Shown here piece after piece: positions 54,274 to 62,838 of a DNA stretch of 64,000 bases (position 1 is the stretch's first letter; every line of letters begins with the position of its first letter). A program made the position numbers and the translations under genes. The stretch lies in contig JAWLBX010000013.1 of assembly GCA_041687435.1 (NCBI GenBank), forward strand, positions 29,779 through 93,778. The letters run 5' to 3'. The notes beneath the pieces were generated by a model. That model had not been told where the DNA came from. It saw only the letters and a program-made list of their open reading frames with translations, and made no database searches. The DNA is from JACKII01 sp041687435. Lineage in GTDB: Bacteria > Pseudomonadota > Alphaproteobacteria > Bin95.

Positions 54274-55431
54274 ATGACCCTCGCCGCCGCCGCCGGCATT
54301 GACCCCGGCCCGAACGCCTACCTCGTCGGCCAGCCCAGCTCGCGCGAGCAACTGGATACGCCGGCGCTGCTGATCGACCTGGATGCATTGGAAGCCAACA
54401 TCCAGGCAATGGCCGAACATACCGCCGCCCAGGGCCAGCGCCTGCGCCCGCATACCAAGACGCACAAATCGGTGGAGATCGCCCGCCGCCAGGTTGCCGC
54501 GGGCGCGGTCGGCGTCTGCTGTGCCACCCTGGGCGAGGCGGAGGTCATGGGCCGGGCCGGGATTCCGGGCGTACACATCACCTCCCCCGTGGTACGGGCG
54601 CACCGGGTGGAGCGGCTGATGGTGCTGAACGCCGTCGCCACCGATCTTTCGGTCGTGGTCGACCATCCGGACAACGTTACCGCCCTGGCCGAAGCGGCTG
54701 CAGCCTCCGGCAAGCCGTTGCAGGTCATGGTGGATATCGACGTCGGCTCCCGCCGCACCGGCGTGCCGTCGGCCCAGCAGGCCACCGCACTCGCCCAGCA
54801 GATCGACGCTGCGAGCCACCTATCGCTGACCGGTGTGCAGGGCTATGCCGGCTTCCTGCAACACATCTACGACTGGGACGAGCGCGTGCGCCGCGGCCAG
54901 GAGGTCGCCGACTTCCTTTCCGAGGTGAAGCGCCAGTTACAGGCTGCCGGCATTGCGCCGTCAGTGTTTTCCGGCGGCGGCACCGGCACGCATGCCATCG
55001 ACTGCGCCCAGGGCGTGCTGAACGAGTTGCAGGCCGGCTCCTATGTCTTTCTCGATACCGACTATCAGGCCGTGAAGCACCAGGGCGCGGCCGCAGACCG
55101 CTTCCGCGAGGCGCTGTTCGTGCAGGCGAGCGTCGTCAGCGCGGCGCAGGAGGATTGCGTCACCACGGATGCCGGCCTGAAGGCGTTTGCCACCGACTGC
55201 GGCCTGCCGGAACTGCGCCGCGGCGCCCCCGCCGGCGCCAGTTACAGCTTTTCCGGCGACGAACACGGCCGCATTACCTTTGCCGGCAGCGAGCGCATCG
55301 GCCTGGGCGCCGTGGTCGAGTGCCTCTCGCCCCACTGCGACCCGACGGTGAACCTGTATGGCGTCTACCACGTGGTGCGCGGCGACACGCTGGTGGACAT
55401 CTGGCCGGTGGACACGCGCGGGCTGCGGTAA
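54274..55431 (+). CDS. DSD1-family PLP enzyme (D-threonine/3-hydroxyaspartate aldolase-like)
   Basis: The 385-residue protein has the alanine-racemase-like barrel and DSD1 C-terminal domain. The expected PLP Lys is in RLRPHTKTHKSVEIARRQ near residue 65. Late residues CLSPHCDPTVNLYGVYHVVRGDTLVDIWPV carry the His-x-Cys-x-x zinc pair of the family. Relatives cleave D-3-hydroxyamino acids to glycine and aldehydes or dehydrate D-serine. It follows the methyltransferase gene by 39 bases. Confidence 0.88.
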   Translation: MTLAAAAGIDPGPNAYLVGQPSSREQLDTPALLIDLDALEANIQAMAEHTAAQGQRLRPHTKTHKSVEIARRQVAAGAVGVCCATLGEAEVMGRAGIPGVHITSPVVRAHRVERLMVLNAVATDLSVVVDHPDNVTALAEAAAASGKPLQVMVDIDVGSRRTGVPSAQQATALAQQIDAASHLSLTGVQGYAGFLQHIYDWDERVRRGQEVADFLSEVKRQLQAAGIAPSVFSGGGTGTHAIDCAQGVLNELQAGSYVFLDTDYQAVKHQGAAADRFREALFVQASVVSAAQEDCVTTDAGLKAFATDCGLPELRRGAPAGASYSFSGDEHGRITFAGSERIGLGAVVECLSPHCDPTVNLYGVYHVVRGDTLVDIWPVDTRGLR

Positions 55432-55434
55432 GCC

Positions 55435-56121
55435 CTAGATGTCCGGCGCCGCCAGTACCCCGCAATCATCGGCAAAGCGCAGCGTAGCACCGGATTTCGC
55501 CTGCAAGTCCTCACGGCTGAGCCCCTGGACCATCTCCCGCACCAGGAAGCCTTCTGCCGTCACATCAATCACGGCAAGATCGGTATAGACGCGGTTGACG
55601 CACTCGGGCGCGGTCAGCTTGTAGCGGCAGCGCTCCAGCAGGCGGGGCCGGCCGTCGCGGGTCTCGTGCTGCATCATGATGCGCACTTCCTTTGCACCTT
55701 CTGCCAAGTCCATCGCACCGCCGATCAGCGGGCCCTTTCCCGGCATCTCCGCATCCCAGTTGGCGAGGTCGCCATTCTCCGCCACCTCAAACCCGCCGAG
55801 CAGGGTCACGTCGATATGGCCGCCGCGGATCATCGCAAAGCTGTCGGAGGAGGAGAAGATCGAGGCGCCGGGGATCAGGGTGATCAGCTGGCTGCCGGCA
55901 TCGGTCAGGTCGCGGTCGGCCTCCTCCGGCCCCGCCACATGGCCGACGCCAAGCACGCCGTTCTCGGACTGCAGCAGCACCTCCCGCCCTTCGGGGCAGT
56001 AGTTGGCGCAGAGCACCGGCATGCCGAGGCCCAGATTAACGATCATGCCGTCTTCCAGATCCTGGGCGGCACGCCAGGCGATCTGGTTGCGGGAAAGCGG
56101 TTTGTGGGTCATCGCTGTCAT
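55435..56121 (-). CDS. CoA-transferase subunit B
   Basis: The 228-residue beta subunit shows NQIAWRAAQDLEDGMIVNLGLGMPVLCANY and the catalytic Glu in LLQSENGVLGVG near residue 58. The rest includes IRGGHIDVTLLGGFEVAENGDLANW and GGAMDLAEGAKEVRIMMQH, typical of succinyl/acetoacetate/oxoadipate CoA-transferases. ATG 56121 (MTAMTHKPLSRNQ) is chosen; the frame extends upstream into the partner gene. It follows subunit A by seven bases. Confidence 0.93.
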   Translation of the reverse strand: MTAMTHKPLSRNQIAWRAAQDLEDGMIVNLGLGMPVLCANYCPEGREVLLQSENGVLGVGHVAGPEEADRDLTDAGSQLITLIPGASIFSSSDSFAMIRGGHIDVTLLGGFEVAENGDLANWDAEMPGKGPLIGGAMDLAEGAKEVRIMMQHETRDGRPRLLERCRYKLTAPECVNRVYTDLAVIDVTAEGFLVREMVQGLSREDLQAKSGATLRFADDCGVLAAPDI

Positions 56122-56128
56122 ATCTCGC

Positions 56129-56809
56129 TTAAACGTCGCGGCCATCGGGCAGCTGAATGATGCGTTGCACAAAGGCGCACGGCACGTGGATTTCGCCCGT
56201 GGGCAGCAGGCCGTCGACGATCTCCCGCACCTCCACCACCGTGCACTTGGCAGCGGCCGCCATATCCCGGCCGAAATTGCCCTGGGTGCCGCGGAAGTAA
56301 AGGTTGCCATAGCGATCCGCCCGGTCCGCCCGCATCAGCGTAAAGTCTGCCGTCAGCGCCTTTTCCAGCACGCACATGCGGCCGTTGAACTCCCGATGCT
56401 CCTTGCCTTCCGCCACCTCTGTGCCGACGCCGGTTGGCGTGTAGAAGGCCGGGATGCCCGCGCCACCCGCCCGGATGCGTTCCGCAAACGAACCCTGGGG
56501 TGAGATATCGAGCGTCATGGTACCGTCGGCAATCTGCAACTCGGAAATGCCGGACGCGGAGCCACGGCTGCGCGCGGCGGAGGCGACAGCGTGCTTCACC
56601 CGCTTTTCCTCGAACAGGGCGTAGGCATAATCCTCCAGAAAGCGGACGCTGTTGGAGATAATGGTCAGATCCCTTGCCGGCACGGATGGCAATGCCCGCA
56701 TCAGATTGATGGGCACACCTGCGCCCCCAAAGCCGCCGAACATGATAGTCATGCCATCGCCCAGCCCTGCCAGCGCTTCCTCTATGCTGGCGACCCGTTT
56801 GTCGATCAT
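56129..56809 (-). CDS. CoA-transferase subunit A
   Basis: The 226-residue alpha subunit begins MIDKRVASIEEALAGLGDGMTIMFGGFGGAGVP, which carries the conserved glycine-rich loop, and includes GSASGISELQIADGTM and ADFTLMRADRADRYGNLYFRGTQGNF. It forms a heteromer with subunit B. Whether the acyl acceptor is 3-oxoadipate, acetoacetate or another oxoacid cannot be decided from sequence. An acyl-CoA dehydrogenase gene lies upstream on the same strand. Confidence 0.93.
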   Translation of the reverse strand: MIDKRVASIEEALAGLGDGMTIMFGGFGGAGVPINLMRALPSVPARDLTIISNSVRFLEDYAYALFEEKRVKHAVASAARSRGSASGISELQIADGTMTLDISPQGSFAERIRAGGAGIPAFYTPTGVGTEVAEGKEHREFNGRMCVLEKALTADFTLMRADRADRYGNLYFRGTQGNFGRDMAAAAKCTVVEVREIVDGLLPTGEIHVPCAFVQRIIQLPDGRDV

Positions 56810-56890
56810 CGTTTCATTCGATCCTAACCGGAGGTCTTTATCGTTCGGCGCCCAACTTAGCAGCGCCATCCGCCGCGTCCAGCGCCACGC

Positions 56891-58042
56891 TTACGGCAAC
56901 AGGTTTTCCTCGCCCATCCCGCGGGAGATAAGGTTGCGCTGCACGTCGCTGGTGCCCTCGCCGAACAGGTAGACCAGGGCATCGCGATGGTGCCGGCCGG
57001 CGCTGTACTCGCGCATGATGCTGGCGCCAGCCAGCACCCGCATTGCGCCCTCGGTCACGCGCAATGCCGCCTCGCTCGCGAACAGCTTGATCTTGGCGGC
57101 GGCGGCGTGGTCGATCGTGCCCTGATCGACCTTCCAGGCGCCATGATAGACCATCCAGTGCGCCGCCTCGACATCCGTCACCATGTCCGCCAGCCGGTGC
57201 GCGACCGCCTGATATTGCAGAATCGGCTTGCCGGCGACGATGCGGGTGCGGGCATAGTCCAGCGCCTCCTCATAGGCGCCCTTGGCGACGCCCAGCACGG
57301 AGGCGGCGACGCCAACCCGGTTTTCGGTGAGCGAGTCCAGGATCACGGGATATGTGCCCTCGCGCTCCCCCAGCACGTGGCCGTCCGGCACGAACAGGTC
57401 TTCGATATAAATCAGGCCGGTCTCGGAGCCCTTCAGCCCCTCCTTCTTCAGGTGGCTGATCTGCACGGCGGGGTCCGGCAGCGGCACGATGAACAGGCTG
57501 ATCGCGCTGGGTTTCAGGTCCGGCGCGGTGCGGGCCGCCAGCATCATGAAATCCGCCAGCGGCGCGTTGGTGATATAGAGCTTGGCACCGTTGATGCGGT
57601 AGCCGCCTTCCACCTTCTCCGCCCGCGTTTTCATCGCCCGGATATTGGAGCCGCCATCGGGTTCGGACAGGCCGAAGCACGCCACTTTCTCTCCCGCCAG
57701 CGCGGGGCGCAGAAAGTCCGATTTCTGCTTTTCGGTGCCAGCCCGCCAGATCGGCCAGATTCCCAGATGGGAATGGGCCGAATAGGCGGCACAGAACGCC
57801 TGGCTGACCCGGCCCAGTTCCTCGCGGATGATGCAGTCGCTCACCTTATCCATGCCGACGCCGCCATCTTCCTCCGGGTAGCGTGCGCCCAGCAGGCCCA
57901 GTTCGCCCCAGCGTTGGAACAGATGCCGGGGGAAACGCTCCTCGTCGTCCGCCTGTGCGGCCAGCGGCTTCATTTCGTCTTCCGCATGCCGGCGGACGGT
58001 CTCGCGCAGTTGCGCATGCTCTGGGGCAAAGGAGAAATCCAT
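56891..58042 (-). CDS. Acyl-CoA dehydrogenase family protein
   Basis: The 383-residue flavoprotein shows MDFSFAPEHAQLRETVRRHAEDEMKPL, then VACFGLSEPDGGSNIRAMKTRA, followed by LFVPDGHVLGEREGTYPVI. The C-terminal ASIMREYSAGRHHRDALVYLFGEGTSDVQRNLISRGMG is the FAD and dimer end. It is divergent from the ThDP enzyme gene (141-base gap) and upstream of the CoA-transferase genes, suggesting a shared catabolic route. Confidence 0.92.
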   Translation of the reverse strand: MDFSFAPEHAQLRETVRRHAEDEMKPLAAQADDEERFPRHLFQRWGELGLLGARYPEEDGGVGMDKVSDCIIREELGRVSQAFCAAYSAHSHLGIWPIWRAGTEKQKSDFLRPALAGEKVACFGLSEPDGGSNIRAMKTRAEKVEGGYRINGAKLYITNAPLADFMMLAARTAPDLKPSAISLFIVPLPDPAVQISHLKKEGLKGSETGLIYIEDLFVPDGHVLGEREGTYPVILDSLTENRVGVAASVLGVAKGAYEEALDYARTRIVAGKPILQYQAVAHRLADMVTDVEAAHWMVYHGAWKVDQGTIDHAAAAKIKLFASEAALRVTEGAMRVLAGASIMREYSAGRHHRDALVYLFGEGTSDVQRNLISRGMGEENLLP

Positions 58043-58182
58043 GGGCTTGTTTCCGGCGGGTTATGGAAAGTTTCTTCCTAACTGCCCGCACAATCGCCAC
58101 CGCGCAAGTTGCCAGCGCGGCAGTGGCGGTTATGCTGTGCGGCAACGAACACGCTCTCAGGCTCCAAGAGGTCCCGCCCGCC

Positions 58183-59847
58183 ATGTCCGCCCCATCGAAC
58201 ACCATCACCGGCCGCGCTGCCTTCCTTGCCGTCATGAAGGATGAGGGCGTGAAGCGCATGTTCGGCAACCCCGGCACCACCGAACTGCCCATCATGCACG
58301 CGCTGACCGACGAGCCGGACATTCAGTACACCATGGCCTTGCAGGAAAGCGTCGTGGTGGCGATGGCGGACGGCTATGCCCGCGCCAGCGGCGAATTGGT
58401 GGCCTGCAACGTTCATGTCGCACCCGGCCTGGGCAATGCCATGGGCACGCTGTTCACCGCCGCCAATTCCGGCACGCCAATGATTCTGACCGCCGGCCAG
58501 CAGGAACAGGGCCACGGCCTGCAGGAGCCGCTGCTCTATGGCCCGCTGGTGGAGATGGCGGCGCCGGTGGTCAAATGGTCGACCGAAATCACCCAGCTGG
58601 AGGATCTGCCGCGGGTGCTGCGCCGGGCGGCGAAGGTTGCCATGACCGCGCCGACCGGGCCGGTGTTCATCTCGCTGCCGGGCGACATTCTGAACAGCGA
58701 TGCCGCGATCGACCTGGGCCGCAGGACGCGCGTCGATACCACGGTCCGCCCCAGCGATGCGGCGCTGAACGCGCTGGCCGACCGGCTGTTGCAGGCGAAA
58801 AACCCGGTTGTGGTTGCCGGCACGGAAATGGTGAGTTCCGATGCCTTTGCCGAGGCGGTGGCCTTTGTCGAGGCGCTGGGCGCGCCGGTGTTCCAGCAGA
58901 CCGTCGCCAGCGGCGCACACTTCCCGAGCGAGCATCCGGCCTTCATCCGCTGCCTCGGCCGCTCGCAGCCGGACGTGCGCAAGGCGCTGGAGCCCTACGA
59001 CATGCTGATCTGCCTGGGCGCGGACGTGCTGCGCATGTCGGTCTATTCCGAGATCGACCCGCTGCCGGATGACATGCCGGTCATCCAGATCGGCCTGAAC
59101 GACTGGGAGATGGGCAAGAACTACCACGCCGAAATCGCCCTGCGCGCCGACCTGCGCGAGACGCTGGCGGCAGTGACGCCGCTGCTGAAGGAAAAAGGCG
59201 GCGCCGCCCTGGCCGCGGATGCCGCCCGGCGCATCGCCGCCGTCGCGGACCAGAACTGGACCAGCGTCCGCACCAAACGGCGGGCCGATGCGGAGGCGAA
59301 GGGTGCCGGCGAGCCGCTCAACGCCGAATGGCTGATGATGCGCATGAGCGACCTAGCCCCCCGCGACGTGATCGTGGTGGACGAGGGCGTGACCAGCGCT
59401 GCCACCTTGAACGCGCACTTCCCGTTCGTGGACCGCTACAGCTATTTCGGCAACGTCTCCGGCGGCATCGGCTGGGGCATTGCGGCGGCGGTCGGCGTGC
59501 AGATGGCCCAGCCGGAGCGGCGCGTGGTGGCCGTGATCGGCGACGGCAGCGCCCAATACTCGATCCAGGCGCTGTGGACGGCCGCGAACATGAAGGCGCC
59601 GGTGGTGTTCGTGATCTGCAACAACGACGGCTACCGCATCATCCGCCAGCGCCTGAAACTGTTCCACGGCAACGAGCAGTATATCGGCATGAACTTCTCC
59701 AACCCCAGCATCGACGCCGCCAAGATCGCGGAAGGCTATGGCATGGAAAGCCTGCGCGTCTCCGACGGCGCCGCGTTCGAGGAGGCATTCGCAAAGGCGA
59801 TTGCCAAGACCGACGGGCCGACGTTGATTGAGGCGATGGTGGTGTAG
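58183..59847 (+). CDS. Thiamine-diphosphate-dependent enzyme (acetolactate synthase/benzoylformate decarboxylase-like)
   Basis: The 554-residue protein has the three ThDP-enzyme domains. The N-terminal domain carries the conserved Glu in ALQESVVVAMADGYARASG. The cofactor motif begins VIGDGSAQYSIQALWTAANMK and closes with NNDGYRIIRQRL. Family members include acetolactate synthases, benzoylformate decarboxylases and oxalyl-CoA decarboxylases; length and sequence suit benzoylformate-decarboxylase-like proteins, but the substrate is open. ATG 58183 is the likely start; the frame is open back to 57883 through the divergent gene. Confidence 0.85.
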   Translation: MSAPSNTITGRAAFLAVMKDEGVKRMFGNPGTTELPIMHALTDEPDIQYTMALQESVVVAMADGYARASGELVACNVHVAPGLGNAMGTLFTAANSGTPMILTAGQQEQGHGLQEPLLYGPLVEMAAPVVKWSTEITQLEDLPRVLRRAAKVAMTAPTGPVFISLPGDILNSDAAIDLGRRTRVDTTVRPSDAALNALADRLLQAKNPVVVAGTEMVSSDAFAEAVAFVEALGAPVFQQTVASGAHFPSEHPAFIRCLGRSQPDVRKALEPYDMLICLGADVLRMSVYSEIDPLPDDMPVIQIGLNDWEMGKNYHAEIALRADLRETLAAVTPLLKEKGGAALAADAARRIAAVADQNWTSVRTKRRADAEAKGAGEPLNAEWLMMRMSDLAPRDVIVVDEGVTSAATLNAHFPFVDRYSYFGNVSGGIGWGIAAAVGVQMAQPERRVVAVIGDGSAQYSIQALWTAANMKAPVVFVICNNDGYRIIRQRLKLFHGNEQYIGMNFSNPSIDAAKIAEGYGMESLRVSDGAAFEEAFAKAIAKTDGPTLIEAMVV

Positions 59848-59946
59848 GGGGCTCATCGCCTCGAGGGCAGTGGTCGCCGCGGCAAAGGATCGGAATCAAC
59901 CAAACGCGGGTATCTATTCTGCTTCAAAATCACCAAAAGTACTGAT

Positions 59947-59957
59947 ACTGATTCAGT
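59947..59957. promoter_or_regulatory. Palindrome ACTGA-T-TCAGT upstream of the Mrr-like gene
   Basis: An 11-base perfect palindrome lies about 100 bases before the endonuclease start, directly preceded by a second ACTGAT. It is a candidate operator controlling the restriction gene. No regulator gene is adjacent. Confidence 0.35.
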
Positions 59958-60059
59958 GGGTTCCAGTCTTTCACGATATTAGTCGGGAATGTGTGTTTTG
60001 AAAAATCCGATAGGATTGTAGATTTATGGAAGATTGATAGAAAATTAAGGCATCGCTCC

Positions 60060-61265
60060 ATGGCACATGAAAATTCACTTAACACGCGAGACTTCAACGA
60101 CAAGGATGCTGAAGCGAGGATTGCACGGTTAAGGCGTGAGATAAAGGTTTGGGCATCCAAGCACGAGCTTTGGCATGACAGTGGATTTAACGATTATTTG
60201 CAACATACTGGTCGCGAGCCATCTGATTTACCAGTTCTGTCTTGCTTGTGGTCCGAAGGGGATCTCGTCCGCATACTACAAGGAGACGGACCGCCAGAGA
60301 TTGAAATTGAGTTTAAAGAATTGCTTGAAAATCATGGATGCTGGTATGAATTCGATAATCATGTTCGAATGAATATATATCCGGACGAGAATTCAAATTA
60401 TTCCATATTCTCCTCTTATTTCCACTGGCAGTGGGTTTGTAGCTTAGTAAAAGAGGATATTGGAGATATTTACCATGAGTTATACTCACACTTTGAAAAT
60501 CGCCCAGAGGACCTTTATGCCCTCCACTGGCGAGACTATGAGAGGCTGTTGGCGGAAATATTCAAAAACCAAGGTTTTGACGTCAAACTTGGCCCAGGGA
60601 GTAATGATGGTGGAATAGATATCACGCTTATCCAGCGAAATCCAATAGGCGACATAATGACCATTGTGCAGGCGAAAAAATATGCTCCCAGGAATAAGGT
60701 CGACCTTACGGCAATTCAAGCTTTATACGGCGCTCAAGTTGCGGACCAAGTACCAAATGCGCTATTTGTGACGACTTCTTCATACGCTCCAGCAGCAAAG
60801 CGGTTTGCAGCCCGCGGAAATGTTGCAATGCAACTGGCGACCTCAACCGAAGTGTCCAACTGGTGCCGCATGGCTAGCCATGGAATTATCGAAGACAAGT
60901 CGTCTCTGCTCACACGTAATCAAGTTTCGAAAATCATTCGAGAAATTGGGGGTCGGAGGGATCGCCGAATTGTTCAGGCATCGTCAGGTATTAATTGTAT
61001 TCGGAACACATTCGCGCTTGTCGTCAAAGAAAGCAAGCACGCCGCCCTGTTAATGAGGCTATCGAGTAAGGTTATATCAGACGATGGCTATGGCCAGAGG
61101 GGACAAGAAATTCCAAACCTCGATCCCGGATTACCTCACTTTAGTAGTAAAGGTGTGGTACGTGCTCGTCGGGAACAACAATACGGAGAAATTACTTATT
61201 GGGATGGCTACAACCTATTTTCACCTTGGAATGGCAATGCCTGTCACTTCGATTTGTGCGACTGA
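60060..61265 (+). CDS. Mrr-like restriction endonuclease, AT-rich and probably acquired
   Basis: The 401-residue protein has an unrecognised N-terminal region (residues 1-150). A Mrr-type nuclease domain follows: ALHWRDYERLLAEIFKNQGFDV, then the catalytic Asp in GSNDGGIDITL and Gln-x-Lys in IVQAKKYAPRN, and ALYGAQVADQVPNALFVTTSSYAPAAKRFA. Mrr enzymes cut modified DNA. ATG 60060 follows an AAGG site; the frame opens at GTG 59991. Base use differs sharply from neighbours: bases 60361-60420 have 18 G or C of 60, against 41 of 60 at 61681-61740. This suggests transfer. The C-terminal 130 residues are unassigned. Confidence 0.8.
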   Translation: MAHENSLNTRDFNDKDAEARIARLRREIKVWASKHELWHDSGFNDYLQHTGREPSDLPVLSCLWSEGDLVRILQGDGPPEIEIEFKELLENHGCWYEFDNHVRMNIYPDENSNYSIFSSYFHWQWVCSLVKEDIGDIYHELYSHFENRPEDLYALHWRDYERLLAEIFKNQGFDVKLGPGSNDGGIDITLIQRNPIGDIMTIVQAKKYAPRNKVDLTAIQALYGAQVADQVPNALFVTTSSYAPAAKRFAARGNVAMQLATSTEVSNWCRMASHGIIEDKSSLLTRNQVSKIIREIGGRRDRRIVQASSGINCIRNTFALVVKESKHAALLMRLSSKVISDDGYGQRGQEIPNLDPGLPHFSSKGVVRARREQQYGEITYWDGYNLFSPWNGNACHFDLCD

Positions 61266-61410
61266 CGGATATGTCATTAAGGTACAAAAGGAGATGATCA
61301 ACAGTAATAGAACTAAGATCCAAAATTGGCTAGACCGTTTATATGGTGAGACTACTACGTCTAGGGCTCTGCAAAAGCCCGTTCTGCGACCCAAAGTCGA
61401 TTTTATTTAG
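61084..61410 (+). CDS. Possible overlapping small ORF
   Basis: This 108-residue frame overlaps the end of the Mrr-like gene in another frame and runs 145 bases past it. It contains protein-like stretches such as DGYVIKVQKEMINSNRTKIQNWLDRLYGE. It could be a second small gene, or the original end of the upstream gene after a frameshift. No ribosome-binding site or known domain was seen. Confidence 0.25.
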   Translation: MAMARGDKKFQTSIPDYLTLVVKVWYVLVGNNNTEKLLIGMATTYFHLGMAMPVTSICATDGYVIKVQKEMINSNRTKIQNWLDRLYGETTTSRALQKPVLRPKVDFI

Positions 61411-61603
61411 GAAACGAAAACATCCACCCGCCCAATTTGGCAATTCAGGCCACACTATTTTGTCGTCCGTGCCAACCACATCCTTTCAACCTCTCGAAAT
61501 GCTCCGCCTTCAGCATTTTCATCCGCCAGTTCCAAAAGCGGCTCTCGCAATGCTCTGCAACCCGATCATTATGCTTTGAACAACTCTCCTAGGGATCCCA
61601 CCC
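61266..61603 (+). other. Intergenic stretch between island and CMD gene
   Basis: The left part is AT-rich like the island; the right part returns to host-like sequence from about 61590. No gene is supported apart from the uncertain small frame. A weak hairpin (AAATGCT / AGCATTT) lies at 61497-61518, followed by TC, and might act as a terminator. A TAGGGA site precedes the CMD gene. No flanking direct repeat was seen. Confidence 0.4.
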
Positions 61604-62767
61604 ATGACCCAAACCAACCGCCTCTCCACCCCGCGCGTGCCGCCGTTGACGCTGGAGCAGATGGACCCGCAGGTCCGGGAGCTGCTGCAGCGGCCGGGCG
61701 GGTTCGACCGGGTATTGAACGTGTTTGCGACGCTGGCGCACCATCCGCAACTGCTGCGCCGCTGGAGCCCGCTGGCCAACCACCTGCTGTTCAAGTCCTC
61801 GCTGCCGCCGCGCGAGCGGGAGTTGGTGATCATGCGGGCCGGCTGGATGGCCGGCAGCGCCTATGAGTGGGGCCAGCACGTCGTGATTGCGCGCGATCAG
61901 TGCGGCTTCACGGATGCGGACTTCCGGGCCATTGCCGCCGGCTCTGCCGATCCGCGCTGGCAGGGCGGGGAAAAGGCGCTGCTGGCGATGGCGGAGCAGA
62001 TCTACACCCAACAATTCGTTGAGGACGACGTGTGGGCAACGCTCGCCAGCCTGTACGAGCCGAAGCAGATCCTCGACGCCGTATTCACCGCCTGCAACTA
62101 CACGACGCTCGCCTGGGCGCTGAACGTGCTGGGCGTGCAGTTGGATGAAAGCTGCGAGCCGCCGGACCCGTCGCTGCCGCCCAACACGGCAGCACCCGCT
62201 CCCGGCCTGCCGGACATGGCGATCAAACGGCCGAAGCCGCGGCTGGAGCCGGTGCCGCTGGAGAGCATGGACGGCCCCGCGCGCGAACTCTACGACAAGG
62301 CCCGCGGCCATCTGGAAAAGATCAACGTCATCCAGACCATGATGCACCACCCGGACCTGCTGCGCCGCTGGATGCCGTTTTTCAGCCACTGCCTGCACAA
62401 GTGCGAATTGACCCCGCGCGACCGCGAAATCGTCATCCTGCGCATCGGCCGGCTTTGCGGTGCAGGCTATGAGTGGGCGCAGCACAGGCCCATCGGCATG
62501 GAACGGGGCCTGTCCGCCGCCGACATCGCCGCCATCGCCGACGGCACCCTGCAAGATGGCGCGTTGCTCGTCGAGGCCGTGGACCAGTTGCACCGGACCA
62601 GCATGATCGACGAGGTTCTGTGGGTCCGGCTGAACGCCGCCTATTCGCTGCAACAGATCATGGACCTGATTTTCCTCTGCGGTCAGTACCGCATGGTGTC
62701 CGCGGCACTGAACACGCTGGCGGTCCAACTCGACGATTACCTGACGCCGTATGACGAGGCGGCATGA
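61604..62767 (+). CDS. Tandem carboxymuconolactone-decarboxylase-family protein
   Basis: The 387-residue protein is two CMD-like modules in a row. The first contains RELVIMRAGWMAGSAYEWGQHVVIARDQCGF; the second contains REIVILRIGRLCGAGYEWAQHRPIGMERGL. Each has the Glu-x2-x-His pattern, but not the Cys-x2-Cys of AhpD peroxidases. The fold acts in aromatic-ring catabolism or in related reactions. It lies just right of the AT-rich island and 71 bases before argJ. Confidence 0.85.
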   Translation: MTQTNRLSTPRVPPLTLEQMDPQVRELLQRPGGFDRVLNVFATLAHHPQLLRRWSPLANHLLFKSSLPPRERELVIMRAGWMAGSAYEWGQHVVIARDQCGFTDADFRAIAAGSADPRWQGGEKALLAMAEQIYTQQFVEDDVWATLASLYEPKQILDAVFTACNYTTLAWALNVLGVQLDESCEPPDPSLPPNTAAPAPGLPDMAIKRPKPRLEPVPLESMDGPARELYDKARGHLEKINVIQTMMHHPDLLRRWMPFFSHCLHKCELTPRDREIVILRIGRLCGAGYEWAQHRPIGMERGLSAADIAAIADGTLQDGALLVEAVDQLHRTSMIDEVLWVRLNAAYSLQQIMDLIFLCGQYRMVSAALNTLAVQLDDYLTPYDEAA

Positions 62768-62838
62768 CCCCTTGCCGAACCGGCCCGGGCGCGGCATGGT
62801 CCCGCCCGGTATGAACCTCTAAAGCAGTGCTTTGAACC

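Noticed and set aside
57883..58182. Upstream extension of the ThDP enzyme frame
   Set aside because: It overlaps the divergent acyl-CoA dehydrogenase gene and is not protein-like; family homology starts at 58183.
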